Shown piece after piece: positions 1-6,876 of a stretch of 11,889 nt of DNA. The stretch's first letter is position 1, and every line of letters starts with the position of its first letter. The DNA lies in NCBI GenBank assembly GCA_027346035.1, contig DAIESZ010000262.1, positions 1-11,889 of the forward strand. Reading direction: 5' to 3'. Source of the DNA: Propionibacteriaceae bacterium. GTDB taxonomy: Bacteria > Actinomycetota > Actinomycetes > Propionibacteriales > Propionibacteriaceae. Position numbers and translations under genes: made by a program. Under the pieces are notes generated by a model. The model was not told where the DNA came from, did no database searches, and was given only the letters and a program-made list of their open reading frames with translations.

Positions 1-647
1 ACCATCGTGGGCAACATCTCGAAGACCACGATGTACAACCAGTTCTCCCCGCGTACCCGGGCGGACTCCAGGAAGTCCCGTCGGCGCAGCGAGAGCGCCT
101 GGGCGCGCAACTGGCGAGCGCCGTACGACCACCCTGTGATCACCAGGACGAAGATGATGACGGCGAGGTTGCCCCCGTTCGCGTAGGCCGCGATCACGAT
201 GATCAGCGGGAACGCCGGGATGACCAGGAAGACATCGATCAGCAGCGACAGGACATCATCGGCGATCCCGCCGAGGTAGGCCGCCGCCACTCCGATCATC
301 ACCGACAGCACGCTCGCCAGGGCACCGACCGCCACCGCGACGATCAACGTCTCGCGCGTTCCCCAGACGAGTTGCGCCCAGATGTCCTGCCCGAACGACG
401 TCGTTCCCAGGGGATGCGCGGCGCTCGGCGGCAGGCTCAGGTCGTAGGCCCGCTCGGTCGGATGCCGCACCGAGGTGAACAGCTGGGGAGCGATCGCGGC
501 AACCACGAAGATCAGCAACAGGATGGCGCCGGCAAGTGCCTTCCCGTTCCCGCGGATGGCGCGCCAGATCGAGACCACCGCACCATTGCTGCGGCCCCTG
601 CCCTTCGGGATCGGGGTTTCCATGACATCGGCAGTGACAGAGACCAC
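1..647 (-). CDS. ABC transporter permease, DppC/OppC-like (partial, C-terminus beyond left edge)
   Basis: Second inner-membrane permease of an Opp/Dpp-type importer. It pairs with the DppB-like permease encoded just upstream. About 215 residues are visible. A short cytoplasmic N-terminus with basic residues is followed by a first membrane segment (AGAILLLIFVVAAIAPQLF). A periplasmic stretch then carries the DppC-type HPLGTTSFGQDIWAQLVWGTR motif, which is typical of this permease family. Further hydrophobic segments follow (LIVAVAVGALASVLSVMIGV, FLVIPAFPLIIVIAAY, LAVIIFVLVITGW), and then the start of the EAA loop (DFLESARVRGE) that contacts the ATPase. I chose GTG at 647 because GGAGGG (654-659) lies 6 bases upstream. 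It begins 2 bases after the DppB stop, so translation is probably coupled. An in-frame ATG at 623 is a less likely alternative. The gene continues past position 1 and the ATPases are not visible. Family certain; substrate unknown. Confidence 0.93.
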   Translation of the reverse strand, partial: MVSVTADVMETPIPKGRGRSNGAVVSIWRAIRGNGKALAGAILLLIFVVAAIAPQLFTSVRHPTERAYDLSLPPSAAHPLGTTSFGQDIWAQLVWGTRETLIVAVAVGALASVLSVMIGVAAAYLGGIADDVLSLLIDVFLVIPAFPLIIVIAAYANGGNLAVIIFVLVITGWSYGARQLRAQALSLRRRDFLESARVRGENWLYIVVFEMLPTM

Positions 648-649
648 GG

Positions 650-1633
650 TCAGCCCTCCGTCCGGGCGCGGGGATCAAGCAGAACAGTCAGGAAGTCGGC
701 GAGCAGGATCGCGACCAGCACCGCGACCGTGATCATGACGAACATCGCCTGCATGAGGGGGTAGTCCTCATTGTTCACGGCCTGCAGCAGCATGTACCCG
801 ACGCCGGGATAGTTGAAGGTGTACTCCACCAGAATGGCGCCGGAGACGACGAACCCGAGCGACATGGCGAAGCCGGCCAGGTTCGGCAGCACCGCGTTCC
901 GCGCCGCGTAGCCGTACATGATCTTCCCGTTGGACAGGCCCTTCGCCCTCGCCATCCGGATGTAATCGTCGGCCAGGATCGTCACCACGTTGTTGCGCAT
1001 GGTCAGGATCCAGCCGCCGATCGAAATGATCAGAATCGTCACCGCCGGCAGAATCGCATGACTCAGCACGCTCGTCCAGAATCCGGCACTCCAGTCCGGC
1101 GTGAGGGTCACGTCGTAGGCGCCGTCGTTGGGCAACACGTTCAGGGTGACCGAGAACACCAGGACCAGCAGCAGGCCGACCCAGAAGAACGGCAGCGCGC
1201 CGGTGATGATGAACACCGGAGGCAGGACGCTGTCCAGAATTCCGCCGCGACGCCAACCGGCCACCAACCCGATGAGCGTTCCGAGGAGGAAAGCGATGAT
1301 CGTCGTCGCACCGACCAGACCGACGGTCCACGGCAGGGCGGTGGCGAGCACGGAGCTCACCGGCTGGGGAAAGAACGTCAGCGACGTTCCGAAGTGCCCG
1401 GTCACCGTGTTCCCGAGGTATTCGAAGTACTGCTCGATCAAGGGTTTCTGGGTGTTGATACCGAATGCCGCCTCGAGGGCTTTCAGGGCATCCGGATTCA
1501 CCCGCCCGCGGAATCGGGCCATCATGGCCTCGGCCGGATTGCCGGGCATGAGCCTCGGAATGAAGAAGTTGATCGTCAACGCGATCCACAAGGTGACGAC
1601 GAACAGCACCATGCGTCGCACGAGGAATCTCAT
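650..1633 (-). CDS. ABC transporter permease, DppB/OppB-like
   Basis: First inner-membrane permease of the Opp/Dpp-type importer, 327 residues, close to the usual length for DppB proteins. The N-terminal segment MVLFVVTLWIALTINFFIPR and the following LMPGNPAEAM are characteristic of DppB. Further membrane segments are near TVGLVGATTIIAFLLGTLIG, PPVFIITGALPFFWVGLLLV, AVTILIISIGGWILTM and the C-terminal FVMITVAVLVAILLADFLTV. The EAA loop is clear (DYIRMARAKGLSNGKIMYGY) and is followed by the family-typical NAVLPNLAG and FNYPGVGYMLLQAV. I prefer ATG 1633 to the upstream in-frame ATG at 1660 because GGGAG (1640-1644) lies 6 bases before it and the hydrophobic segment then begins a few residues in. 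It follows the binding-protein gene after 123 bases containing a strong hairpin, and lies 2 bases before the DppC-like start. Confidence 0.95.
   Translation of the reverse strand: MRFLVRRMVLFVVTLWIALTINFFIPRLMPGNPAEAMMARFRGRVNPDALKALEAAFGINTQKPLIEQYFEYLGNTVTGHFGTSLTFFPQPVSSVLATALPWTVGLVGATTIIAFLLGTLIGLVAGWRRGGILDSVLPPVFIITGALPFFWVGLLLVLVFSVTLNVLPNDGAYDVTLTPDWSAGFWTSVLSHAILPAVTILIISIGGWILTMRNNVVTILADDYIRMARAKGLSNGKIMYGYAARNAVLPNLAGFAMSLGFVVSGAILVEYTFNYPGVGYMLLQAVNNEDYPLMQAMFVMITVAVLVAILLADFLTVLLDPRARTEG
654..659 (-). promoter_or_regulatory. Ribosome binding site that decides the GTG start of the DppC-like gene
   Basis: On the minus strand this reads GGAGGG and lies 6 bases upstream of the GTG at 647. 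It is inside the last codons of the DppB-like gene, whose stop is at 650-652. The spacing favours GTG 647 over the in-frame ATG at 623. Confidence 0.7.
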
Positions 1634-1703
1634 GTCAGTCTCCCGTCTCGACCGGGCCACGACCGGCCGCCGGCCTTCGGAATCGTTGCTGCGAGTGTGG
1701 CGC

Positions 1704-1740
1704 CTGGGCCGGCGACACCGTCATGGCGCCGCCGGCCCAG
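1704..1740 (-). terminator. GC-rich hairpin between binding-protein and permease genes
   Basis: CTGGGCCGGCG at 1704-1714 is perfectly complementary to CGCCGGCCCAG at 1730-1740, giving an 11-bp stem with a 15-base loop. It begins 17 bases after the binding-protein stop codon in the minus-strand transcript. No run of U follows, so it is not a classical intrinsic terminator. In ABC importer operons such structures commonly reduce read-through or protect the upstream message, so that binding protein exceeds permease. That role is inferred here from position and structure only. Confidence 0.6.
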
Positions 1741-1756
1741 ACATCGGACATCTGCA

Positions 1757-3451
1757 TCACTTCGTCTTCAAATGGAGCAGCACCTGCTCCTGGTCGGGAA
1801 CGGCGTACGGCGCCGGCAGCGCGTAGGGGTCGGATGCGGTCGGCCACCCGCTGAAGTCCTTCGTGCTGTACTGGAACCAACTCACCGATTCCGTCATGGG
1901 GATGACCGGCACCTGCGTCAGCATGACCTTCTGCAACTGGTTGACGATCGTGTGCTGCTCGGTCGGTGACTCGCTCGCGTACTCGGTGAGCAATTTGTCA
2001 ACGCTCGGGTCGGAGAACCGCATGAAGTTCGTCGACGCGTTCTGCCCCAGAGGAGCGGAGTTTGAGCTCAGCAGCAACTGCCGTAGCTCGTAGTAGGGCG
2101 CTGGACCGCCGGTTTCGGCGATGTAGGCGAGGTCGAAGTCACCCTTGTAGATGCGGGTGTTGTAGGTCTGTCCAGCCAGATCCTGCACCGTCAGGTCGAC
2201 GTTCACCTGCGCGAGCTCCTGCTTGATCTCCTGCAGGGACGCATCCCAGTCGGTGTACCCACTGACGGTCAGCACGGTCAGCTTGAGCGGATTGCTCGCC
2301 GAGTACCCGGCGGTGGCGAGCAGTTGCTTCGCCTTCGCCTGGTTCTGCGTGTAGTCGTACTGCTGGGCGAGGCTGGTGTCGTACCACGACTGGAAGGTCG
2401 GAAGCACGATCCCTGACTGGTTCGAGGCGGGCTCATACCCGTACTCGCCAACCTTCGCGACGGTGGTGCGGTTCACGGCGTACGCGAGCGCCTGGCGGAT
2501 TGCGACGTTGCCGGTCACCGGGTGCTTCAGGTTGAAGGCGAGACTCACGTTCGCCGTCGGCGGGAACCAGTAGTGGTTGTTCGCCGGGTCCCGGGCCACG
2601 TAGTACTTGTCGATGCTGGGGATGAACTGGCCTCCCCATTGCGCCTTGCCGCTCGCCAGGTCCTGGTTGGCGGGCGAATTGTCTGTGTAGGCGGGGTAGT
2701 TGACGGTCTTCACGGCCGGCGCGCCCGGCGTCCAGTAGCTCGGGTTCGCCTTGTACTGGATGTTCTGCGGGGTGCAGCTCGCCACGGTGTACGGCCCGGT
2801 TCCGACGGGCTTGGGGTCGGCGTAGTTCACCGGGTTTCCGACGGCGCTGGTCGACCAGATGTGCTCCGGCACGATCGGGGTCTGATCCCCGATGTAGTAC
2901 AGGTACGGCTGTGCGGCGGACTTGAACTTGAACACCACCTGGTCCGACCCCGATTGCGTGACGGACTGCAGGCCCGACGACCAGATCGCGTTGATATCGA
3001 GGCCGGGATTCTTCTTCAAGAGGTTGAAGGTGAAGGCGACGTCGGCGGCCGAGAAGGGCTTCCCGTCACTCCATGTGACCCCGCTCCGAATCGTGAACGT
3101 CAGGGTCTTGTAGTCGCTCGACCACTCGGCCTTAGTGGCCAGCATCGGCGTCTGGGCGGCGTCCTTCAGGGTGTTCATGTAGATGAGGGGCTCATACGAG
3201 AACCCGAACGACTCTTGGTTGACCGCCGGGTTGAACGGGTTGAATCCGCAGGTCCAGGTGGCGCCGCCAACGTTCGCGATGTTGAGGACCGTGTTCGAGC
3301 CGGACGCGCCGGACTGGCCGGACGATCCGGACTGGCTGGACGAGCCGGGCGAGCCGGACGAGCTACAGCCCGCGGCGGCCATGGCGATCGCGGCCGCCGT
3401 CGCCACCGTGACGCCGAGCCGGTGCCACCTCGTTAAGCGGGATGAATGCAT
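1757..3451 (-). CDS. ABC transporter substrate-binding lipoprotein, SBP_bac_5 (peptide/oligosaccharide type)
   Basis: Extracellular, lipid-anchored binding protein of the importer, 564 residues, within the usual 500-600 range for family 5 solute-binding proteins. The N-terminus has basic residues (RLTRWHRLG), a hydrophobic core (VTVATAAAIAMAAA) and a lipobox ending in Cys (AAAGC), followed by a Ser/Gly-rich linker. Family signatures include FSAADVAFTFNLLKKN, KPVGTGPYTVASC, NPSYWTPGAPAVKTVNYPAY and IRQALAYAVNR. The C-terminus (FSGWPTASDPYALPAPY, then QVLLHLKTK) resembles, from memory, Opp-family binders of oligosaccharides rather than classical dipeptide binders. Start ATG 3451 is chosen over in-frame ATG 3481 because AGGAAGG (3459-3465) lies 7 bases upstream and the signal peptide then has normal length. 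The gene is transcribed divergently from a ROK repressor and sugar kinase, which supports a carbohydrate substrate. The exact ligand is unknown. Confidence 0.94.
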   Translation of the reverse strand: MHSSRLTRWHRLGVTVATAAAIAMAAAGCSSSGSPGSSSQSGSSGQSGASGSNTVLNIANVGGATWTCGFNPFNPAVNQESFGFSYEPLIYMNTLKDAAQTPMLATKAEWSSDYKTLTFTIRSGVTWSDGKPFSAADVAFTFNLLKKNPGLDINAIWSSGLQSVTQSGSDQVVFKFKSAAQPYLYYIGDQTPIVPEHIWSTSAVGNPVNYADPKPVGTGPYTVASCTPQNIQYKANPSYWTPGAPAVKTVNYPAYTDNSPANQDLASGKAQWGGQFIPSIDKYYVARDPANNHYWFPPTANVSLAFNLKHPVTGNVAIRQALAYAVNRTTVAKVGEYGYEPASNQSGIVLPTFQSWYDTSLAQQYDYTQNQAKAKQLLATAGYSASNPLKLTVLTVSGYTDWDASLQEIKQELAQVNVDLTVQDLAGQTYNTRIYKGDFDLAYIAETGGPAPYYELRQLLLSSNSAPLGQNASTNFMRFSDPSVDKLLTEYASESPTEQHTIVNQLQKVMLTQVPVIPMTESVSWFQYSTKDFSGWPTASDPYALPAPYAVPDQEQVLLHLKTK

Positions 3452-3594
3452 TGCTCTTCCTTCCTGTGCTCCTGATGGCATGACGCAGGGACGCTTGCCA
3501 GCGCGCCGTGGCGAGCCGCAACTGCATGTCCTTTCGTGACGTGGACGCCCGCCGGAGGGGGTCCCTCGAGCTGAGTCGTGGTTGTCATCTGGGA

Positions 3595-3623
3595 ACTATC
3601 GCAGTCCCGACTCCGGAAGTAAA
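3595..3623 (-). promoter_or_regulatory. Candidate promoter of the importer operon
   Basis: On the minus strand TTTACT (3618-3623) and GATAGT (3595-3600) are separated by exactly 17 bases. Each matches four of six sigma-70-type consensus positions. The predicted start is near 3588, giving a leader of about 137 bases before the binding-protein ATG at 3451. The dyad at 3636-3656 lies 12 bases upstream of the -35. Confidence 0.5.
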
Positions 3624-3635
3624 CAGCCGATCTCA

Positions 3636-3656
3636 GAAAAATGATGTTCGTTTTTC
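3636..3656. promoter_or_regulatory. Candidate ROK-repressor operator (21-bp imperfect dyad)
   Basis: GAAAAA at 3636-3641 and TTTTTC at 3651-3656 form the ends of a dyad in which 8 of 10 base pairs match around G3646. An overlapping smaller palindrome, TTCG-N5-CGAA, spans 3647-3659. The block is conspicuously AT-rich for this genome. It lies between the two divergent promoters and covers the place where a -35 of the repressor gene would be. ROK repressors commonly bind AT-rich palindromes in such regions. Which of the two overlapping dyads is used is not decidable here. Confidence 0.45.
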
Positions 3657-3671
3657 GAAGTAGTTTCTGGC

Positions 3672-3677
3672 TACGAT
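3672..3677 (+). promoter_or_regulatory. Candidate -10 element for leaderless transcription of the ROK repressor operon
   Basis: TACGAT sits 6 bases before the ATG at 3684, so transcription would start at or next to the start codon. No Shine-Dalgarno sequence precedes this ATG. No convincing -35 is seen; the expected place falls inside the candidate operator. Leaderless mRNAs are common in actinobacteria. Confidence 0.45.
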
Positions 3678-3683
3678 AAATCA

Positions 3684-4919
3684 ATGACTGCTCGGCGCCT
3701 CTACAAGGATGTGGACTCAGCCCCCGGCTCGGTGGGCGACGTGCTTCGCCTCATCCGCTCGACCGGCGTGGTGTCGCGGTCGGCACTCGCGCGGATGACG
3801 GGCCTCGCGCCCTCGACCGTGTCGCTCCGTGTCGACACGCTGGTTTCGGCCGGCCTGGTGCGTGAGATCGGTTCCGTGTCTCCGGGCAGGGCCCGCCGCG
3901 GTCGGCGGCTGATGCTGGACGGGGCCAGCGGCTTCGTCCTGGCGATCGAGCTCGGGGCAAATCACGTGCGCCTCGCGCTGACCGATCTCGCCGGACGCAG
4001 GCTGCTGGACAGCGACACGAGCGGTGATTCCGCGCCCCTGTCACGAACGATCAGCCCGCGCGCGGCGGTCGACGAACTCTGGCAACGGTTCGAGGAACTC
4101 GTGCGCGGAAGCGATCACGACCCGTCCGGCCTGCGCGCGGTTGCCATCGGCGTCCCCGCGCCGGTCTCCTACCCGGAGGGCAGGATCGTCACCCCGACCT
4201 TCAATCCCTCCTGGGACGGCGTGGTGCTCGGCGATCTCTTCGCTGAGCACACCGAGGTTCCCATCCTCGTGGAGAACGACGCGAACCTCATCGCCTTGGC
4301 GGAGCGGTCCGACGAACTGGACCCCGAGCAGTCGCAACTGATCGCCGTGAAGCTCGGCACCCGGATCGGCAGCGGGATCATCACGGGGGGGCGCCTGCAC
4401 CGGGGGATCAGCGGCGCGGCCGGGGAACTTGCCCACACGGAGGTCAATGGGGTATCCGCCATCGGTTGCACCTGCGGGATACCGAACTGCCTCGAGTCCA
4501 TCGCCTCGGGCGGCGCGATCATCGCGCGCCTACGCGACGCCGGGCATGACGTCTCGTCGACCGAGAGGCTGCTGACACTCGCGGCGCAAGGCGATCCGGC
4601 GGTGGTTGAGGAGTTGCGTGAAGCCGGCATCAGAATCGGCCGGGTGCTGGGCATCATCGCCAACTTCTTGAATCCCAAAGAGGTGGTCCTCGCGGGGTCC
4701 TTGTCCGCGTCGCCCCCCCTCGTCGCCGCGATCCGAGGCGAGCTCTACCGGGTGTGCCTTCCGCTGGTGGCCGACGACTTGGAGGTGCGCGCGAGCCGAG
4801 CGCCGCGTGACGCACCGATCAGGGGCGCAAGCGTCCTCGCGCTTGACGAAATCCTGGCTCCGGCTCGGGTGAACGTGCTGACCCGCGATCGCGCACTCGA
4901 TCAAGCGGATACGCCCTGA
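3684..4919 (+). CDS. ROK-family transcriptional repressor
   Basis: Sugar-responsive DNA-binding regulator of 411 residues, the usual size for NagC/Mlc/XylR-type ROK regulators. A winged helix-turn-helix occupies roughly residues 16-78 (SRSALARMTGLAPSTVSLRVDTL at 31-53 is the core), followed by a basic wing (PGRARRGRR). The C-terminal sugar-kinase-like domain keeps the ROK metal motif: H251 in GELAH and the cysteines of CTCGIPNCLE at 262-271. The putative catalytic Asp is also kept (VENDAN, 196-201). The nucleotide phosphate loop is degenerate: IELGANH (88-94) replaces the usual DxGGTK, as expected for a regulator that does not phosphorylate. The stop codon shares one base with the start of the ROK kinase. 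Divergence from the importer suggests it represses both operons and is released by a sugar or sugar phosphate. ATG 3684 has no ribosome site but lies 6 bases after a -10-like TACGAT. Confidence 0.93.
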   Translation: MTARRLYKDVDSAPGSVGDVLRLIRSTGVVSRSALARMTGLAPSTVSLRVDTLVSAGLVREIGSVSPGRARRGRRLMLDGASGFVLAIELGANHVRLALTDLAGRRLLDSDTSGDSAPLSRTISPRAAVDELWQRFEELVRGSDHDPSGLRAVAIGVPAPVSYPEGRIVTPTFNPSWDGVVLGDLFAEHTEVPILVENDANLIALAERSDELDPEQSQLIAVKLGTRIGSGIITGGRLHRGISGAAGELAHTEVNGVSAIGCTCGIPNCLESIASGGAIIARLRDAGHDVSSTERLLTLAAQGDPAVVEELREAGIRIGRVLGIIANFLNPKEVVLAGSLSASPPLVAAIRGELYRVCLPLVADDLEVRASRAPRDAPIRGASVLALDEILAPARVNVLTRDRALDQADTP

Positions 4920-5881
4920 TGGCAGGTTCTCGCGTGGTCGTCGCCGTCGACATCGGCGGAACCACCGTCAAGGGGGCTCTCTACGCGGAAAATGGCGCCT
5001 CGCTGGCCTTCGTGACCTCCCCGACGTTCGCGGACCGCGCGGAGTGCGCCGGTCCGGAGGACCGAGCCTTGGCGGCCGTCACGGAGGTGGTCGATCAGCT
5101 TGTCGTGCGGTCCGCACGCGACGGCCATGTGCTCGCGGGTATCGGCGTGTGCTCGCCGGGGCTCGTCGACAGCAAGGCAGGCATCGTGGTGCTCGCCGTG
5201 AATCTTGGGTGGGCCGCCCTCCCGATCGCCGAGATTCTCCGCGCCCGATTCGGCGTCCCTGTTGCGTTGGAGCACGACGCGCGCGCCGGTGCGCGGGCCG
5301 AGCAGGCGGCCCGGCGAGCTATCAGCCGCAGCGCGGACGACCTCGTCTTCATCCCGATCGGGACAGGAATTTCGGCGACTGTCGTCTCTGGCGGATCGCT
5401 CATCATCGGCGCCTCCGGTGCCGCGGGTGAGTTCGGCCACGTCCCCGTCGTCCCCGGCGGCGAGCTCTGCAACTGCGGGCAACGCGGGTGCATCGAGGTC
5501 TACGCCTCGGCAGGCAGTGTGTTCCGCCGCTACCGGGAGGCCGGCGGTGAGCATGCCGCCGACACTCGCGAACTCGTGCAACGCATCGGGTCGGATCCGG
5601 TCGCGTCGCTCGTCTGGCACCAGGCCATCGCGGCACTCGCCACGGGCCTCGGCATGCTCACGGCGGTGATCGACCCCGGCGTCATCGTCATCGGCGGCGG
5701 AATGGGTGAGGCCGGCGACCGCCTGCTGGGGCCGCTGCGGCGAGCGGTGGCCGAACGCCTCACCTGGCGGGCAGCGCCCCGAATCGAGCAATCGGTCGTC
5801 GGGCCCGCCGCCGGACTCGCGGGCGCGGCGCTTCTCGTCGGCGCTGCCGTACAACCTCGTTTCGAACAGGAGATCCAATGA
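4919..5881 (+). CDS. ROK-family sugar kinase
   Basis: Probable ATP-dependent cytoplasmic sugar kinase of 320 residues, a typical length for ROK glucokinase, N-acetylglucosamine and N-acetylmannosamine kinases. It has an intact phosphate motif DIGGTTVKG (11-19), a catalytic-type Asp in ALEHDARAG (116-124), the second phosphate motif PIGTGIS (146-152), the sugar-contact and metal residues of GEFGH (170-174), and the ROK zinc motif CNCGQRGCIE (184-193). The C-terminal adenosine-site glycine run is VIVIGGGMGEAG. All catalytic elements that the upstream repressor has lost are present here, so this is an enzyme rather than a regulator. It overlaps the repressor stop by one base and the next gene by four bases (ATGA). 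The substrate is not determined; a hexose or N-acetylhexosamine produced by the adjacent oxidoreductases or delivered by the importer is the best guess. Confidence 0.92.
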   Translation: MAGSRVVVAVDIGGTTVKGALYAENGASLAFVTSPTFADRAECAGPEDRALAAVTEVVDQLVVRSARDGHVLAGIGVCSPGLVDSKAGIVVLAVNLGWAALPIAEILRARFGVPVALEHDARAGARAEQAARRAISRSADDLVFIPIGTGISATVVSGGSLIIGASGAAGEFGHVPVVPGGELCNCGQRGCIEVYASAGSVFRRYREAGGEHAADTRELVQRIGSDPVASLVWHQAIAALATGLGMLTAVIDPGVIVIGGGMGEAGDRLLGPLRRAVAERLTWRAAPRIEQSVVGPAAGLAGAALLVGAAVQPRFEQEIQ

Positions 5882-6876
5882 CCCAACATCCTCCGCGCAT
5901 CGGCCTCGTGGGCGCCGGAGGTATCGCCCGCGCCCACCTACCGAACCTCCTCCGACTGGGCGATGTGTTCGTCTACTCGGAGGAGGGCGCGCCCGAACTC
6001 GTGGCAGCCTACGGCGGTGTGGTGGTGCACTCCCTCGACGAGCTGCTCGCCCGCGTCGATGTCGTCGACGTCGTCGTCCCGACCTTCGCGCACGCAGAGA
6101 TCGTGCGCGCCGCGCTGGCGGCGGGTAAGCCGGTCATCTCCGAGAAGCCGCTCGCCCTCACCGACGCCGACGCGAGCGATCTGGTCGCGCGCGCGGAGCA
6201 TGCCGGGATACCGCTCTATCCCGCTCACGTGGTGCGATTCTTCCCGGAATACGTCCGCCTCAAGCAGGCCGTCGACAGTGGGCTGCTCGGGGACCTCGCG
6301 GTGCTGCGTCTCTCACGCTCCGGCGCGTTCCCGACGCGCGCCGCATGGTACGCCGACCACGCCCTGTCCGGCGGCATCATCATGGACCAGATGATCCACG
6401 ACCTGGACATGGCCCGGTGGCTCGCCGGAGAGGTCGTTCGCGTGTCCGCCGTGACCGCGGGCATCCCCGACGCTGACAACCCCGTCCAAGCCGCACACGT
6501 CCTGCTCACCCACGCCTCCGGCGCCATCAGCCAGGTTTCGGGCCTCTGGGGGCCGCAGCACCTTGCCTTCACGACGGAATACTCGGTGACCGGCACGCTC
6601 GGTTGCCTCAGCCACTCATCCGCGGCCGAGCGCAACTACCGGTCCGATCTCGCCGCGTCGGAGGCGGTCGACGGTCTCCTTCCACGCATCGATCCGGCTG
6701 AGGATCCCTACTACCTGGAGCTTCGCGAGTATCTGGGGGCGATCCTCGGCGGACAAGTCCCACGGGTGAGCGCCGCGGACGGCGCCATCGCCGTCGCGAT
6801 CGCGAACGCGGCGTTGAAATCATTGGAGACCGGCCAGCCGACCGACCTCCCGGTGCTCTCGGAGGTGCTCGCATGA
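5878..6876 (+). CDS. Gfo/Idh/MocA-family NAD(P)-dependent oxidoreductase (first of pair)
   Basis: Probable NAD(P)-dependent sugar or cyclitol dehydrogenase of 332 residues, normal for the family. The N-terminal Rossmann fold has a canonical glycine loop (GLVGAGGIARAH, 9-20), and the conserved EKP motif is at 89-91 (VISEKPLAL). The second domain carries the active-site pattern GGIIMDQMIHDLDMARWL, with D170, H174 and D175. The family usually acts on carbon-bound hydroxyls of sugars, inositols or glycosides; the substrate cannot be deduced. AGGAG at 5868-5872 lies 5 bases before the ATG, and the start overlaps the kinase stop as ATGA, so expression is coupled. Its own stop overlaps the start of a second member of the same superfamily in the same way. 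The two sequences are clearly different subfamilies rather than a recent duplication. Confidence 0.92.
   Translation: MTQHPPRIGLVGAGGIARAHLPNLLRLGDVFVYSEEGAPELVAAYGGVVVHSLDELLARVDVVDVVVPTFAHAEIVRAALAAGKPVISEKPLALTDADASDLVARAEHAGIPLYPAHVVRFFPEYVRLKQAVDSGLLGDLAVLRLSRSGAFPTRAAWYADHALSGGIIMDQMIHDLDMARWLAGEVVRVSAVTAGIPDADNPVQAAHVLLTHASGAISQVSGLWGPQHLAFTTEYSVTGTLGCLSHSSAAERNYRSDLAASEAVDGLLPRIDPAEDPYYLELREYLGAILGGQVPRVSAADGAIAVAIANAALKSLETGQPTDLPVLSEVLA

Noticed and set aside
3295-3365. Repetitive GGAC/GCC-rich stretch as a tandem repeat element
   Set aside because: It encodes the Ser/Gly-rich linker after the lipobox Cys of the binding protein, a common low-complexity spacer, and is not a precise repeat.
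2522-3436. Long open frame on the plus strand opposite the binding-protein gene
   Set aside because: It is antisense to a gene with clear signal peptide and family motifs; its translation is low-complexity, rich in Arg, Gly and Val with no recognisable domain, as expected of a GC-rich shadow frame.
4901-5878. Long open frame on the minus strand opposite the ROK kinase
   Set aside because: The sense strand has all ROK kinase motifs; the antisense product is Arg/Asp/Gly-rich with no motif.
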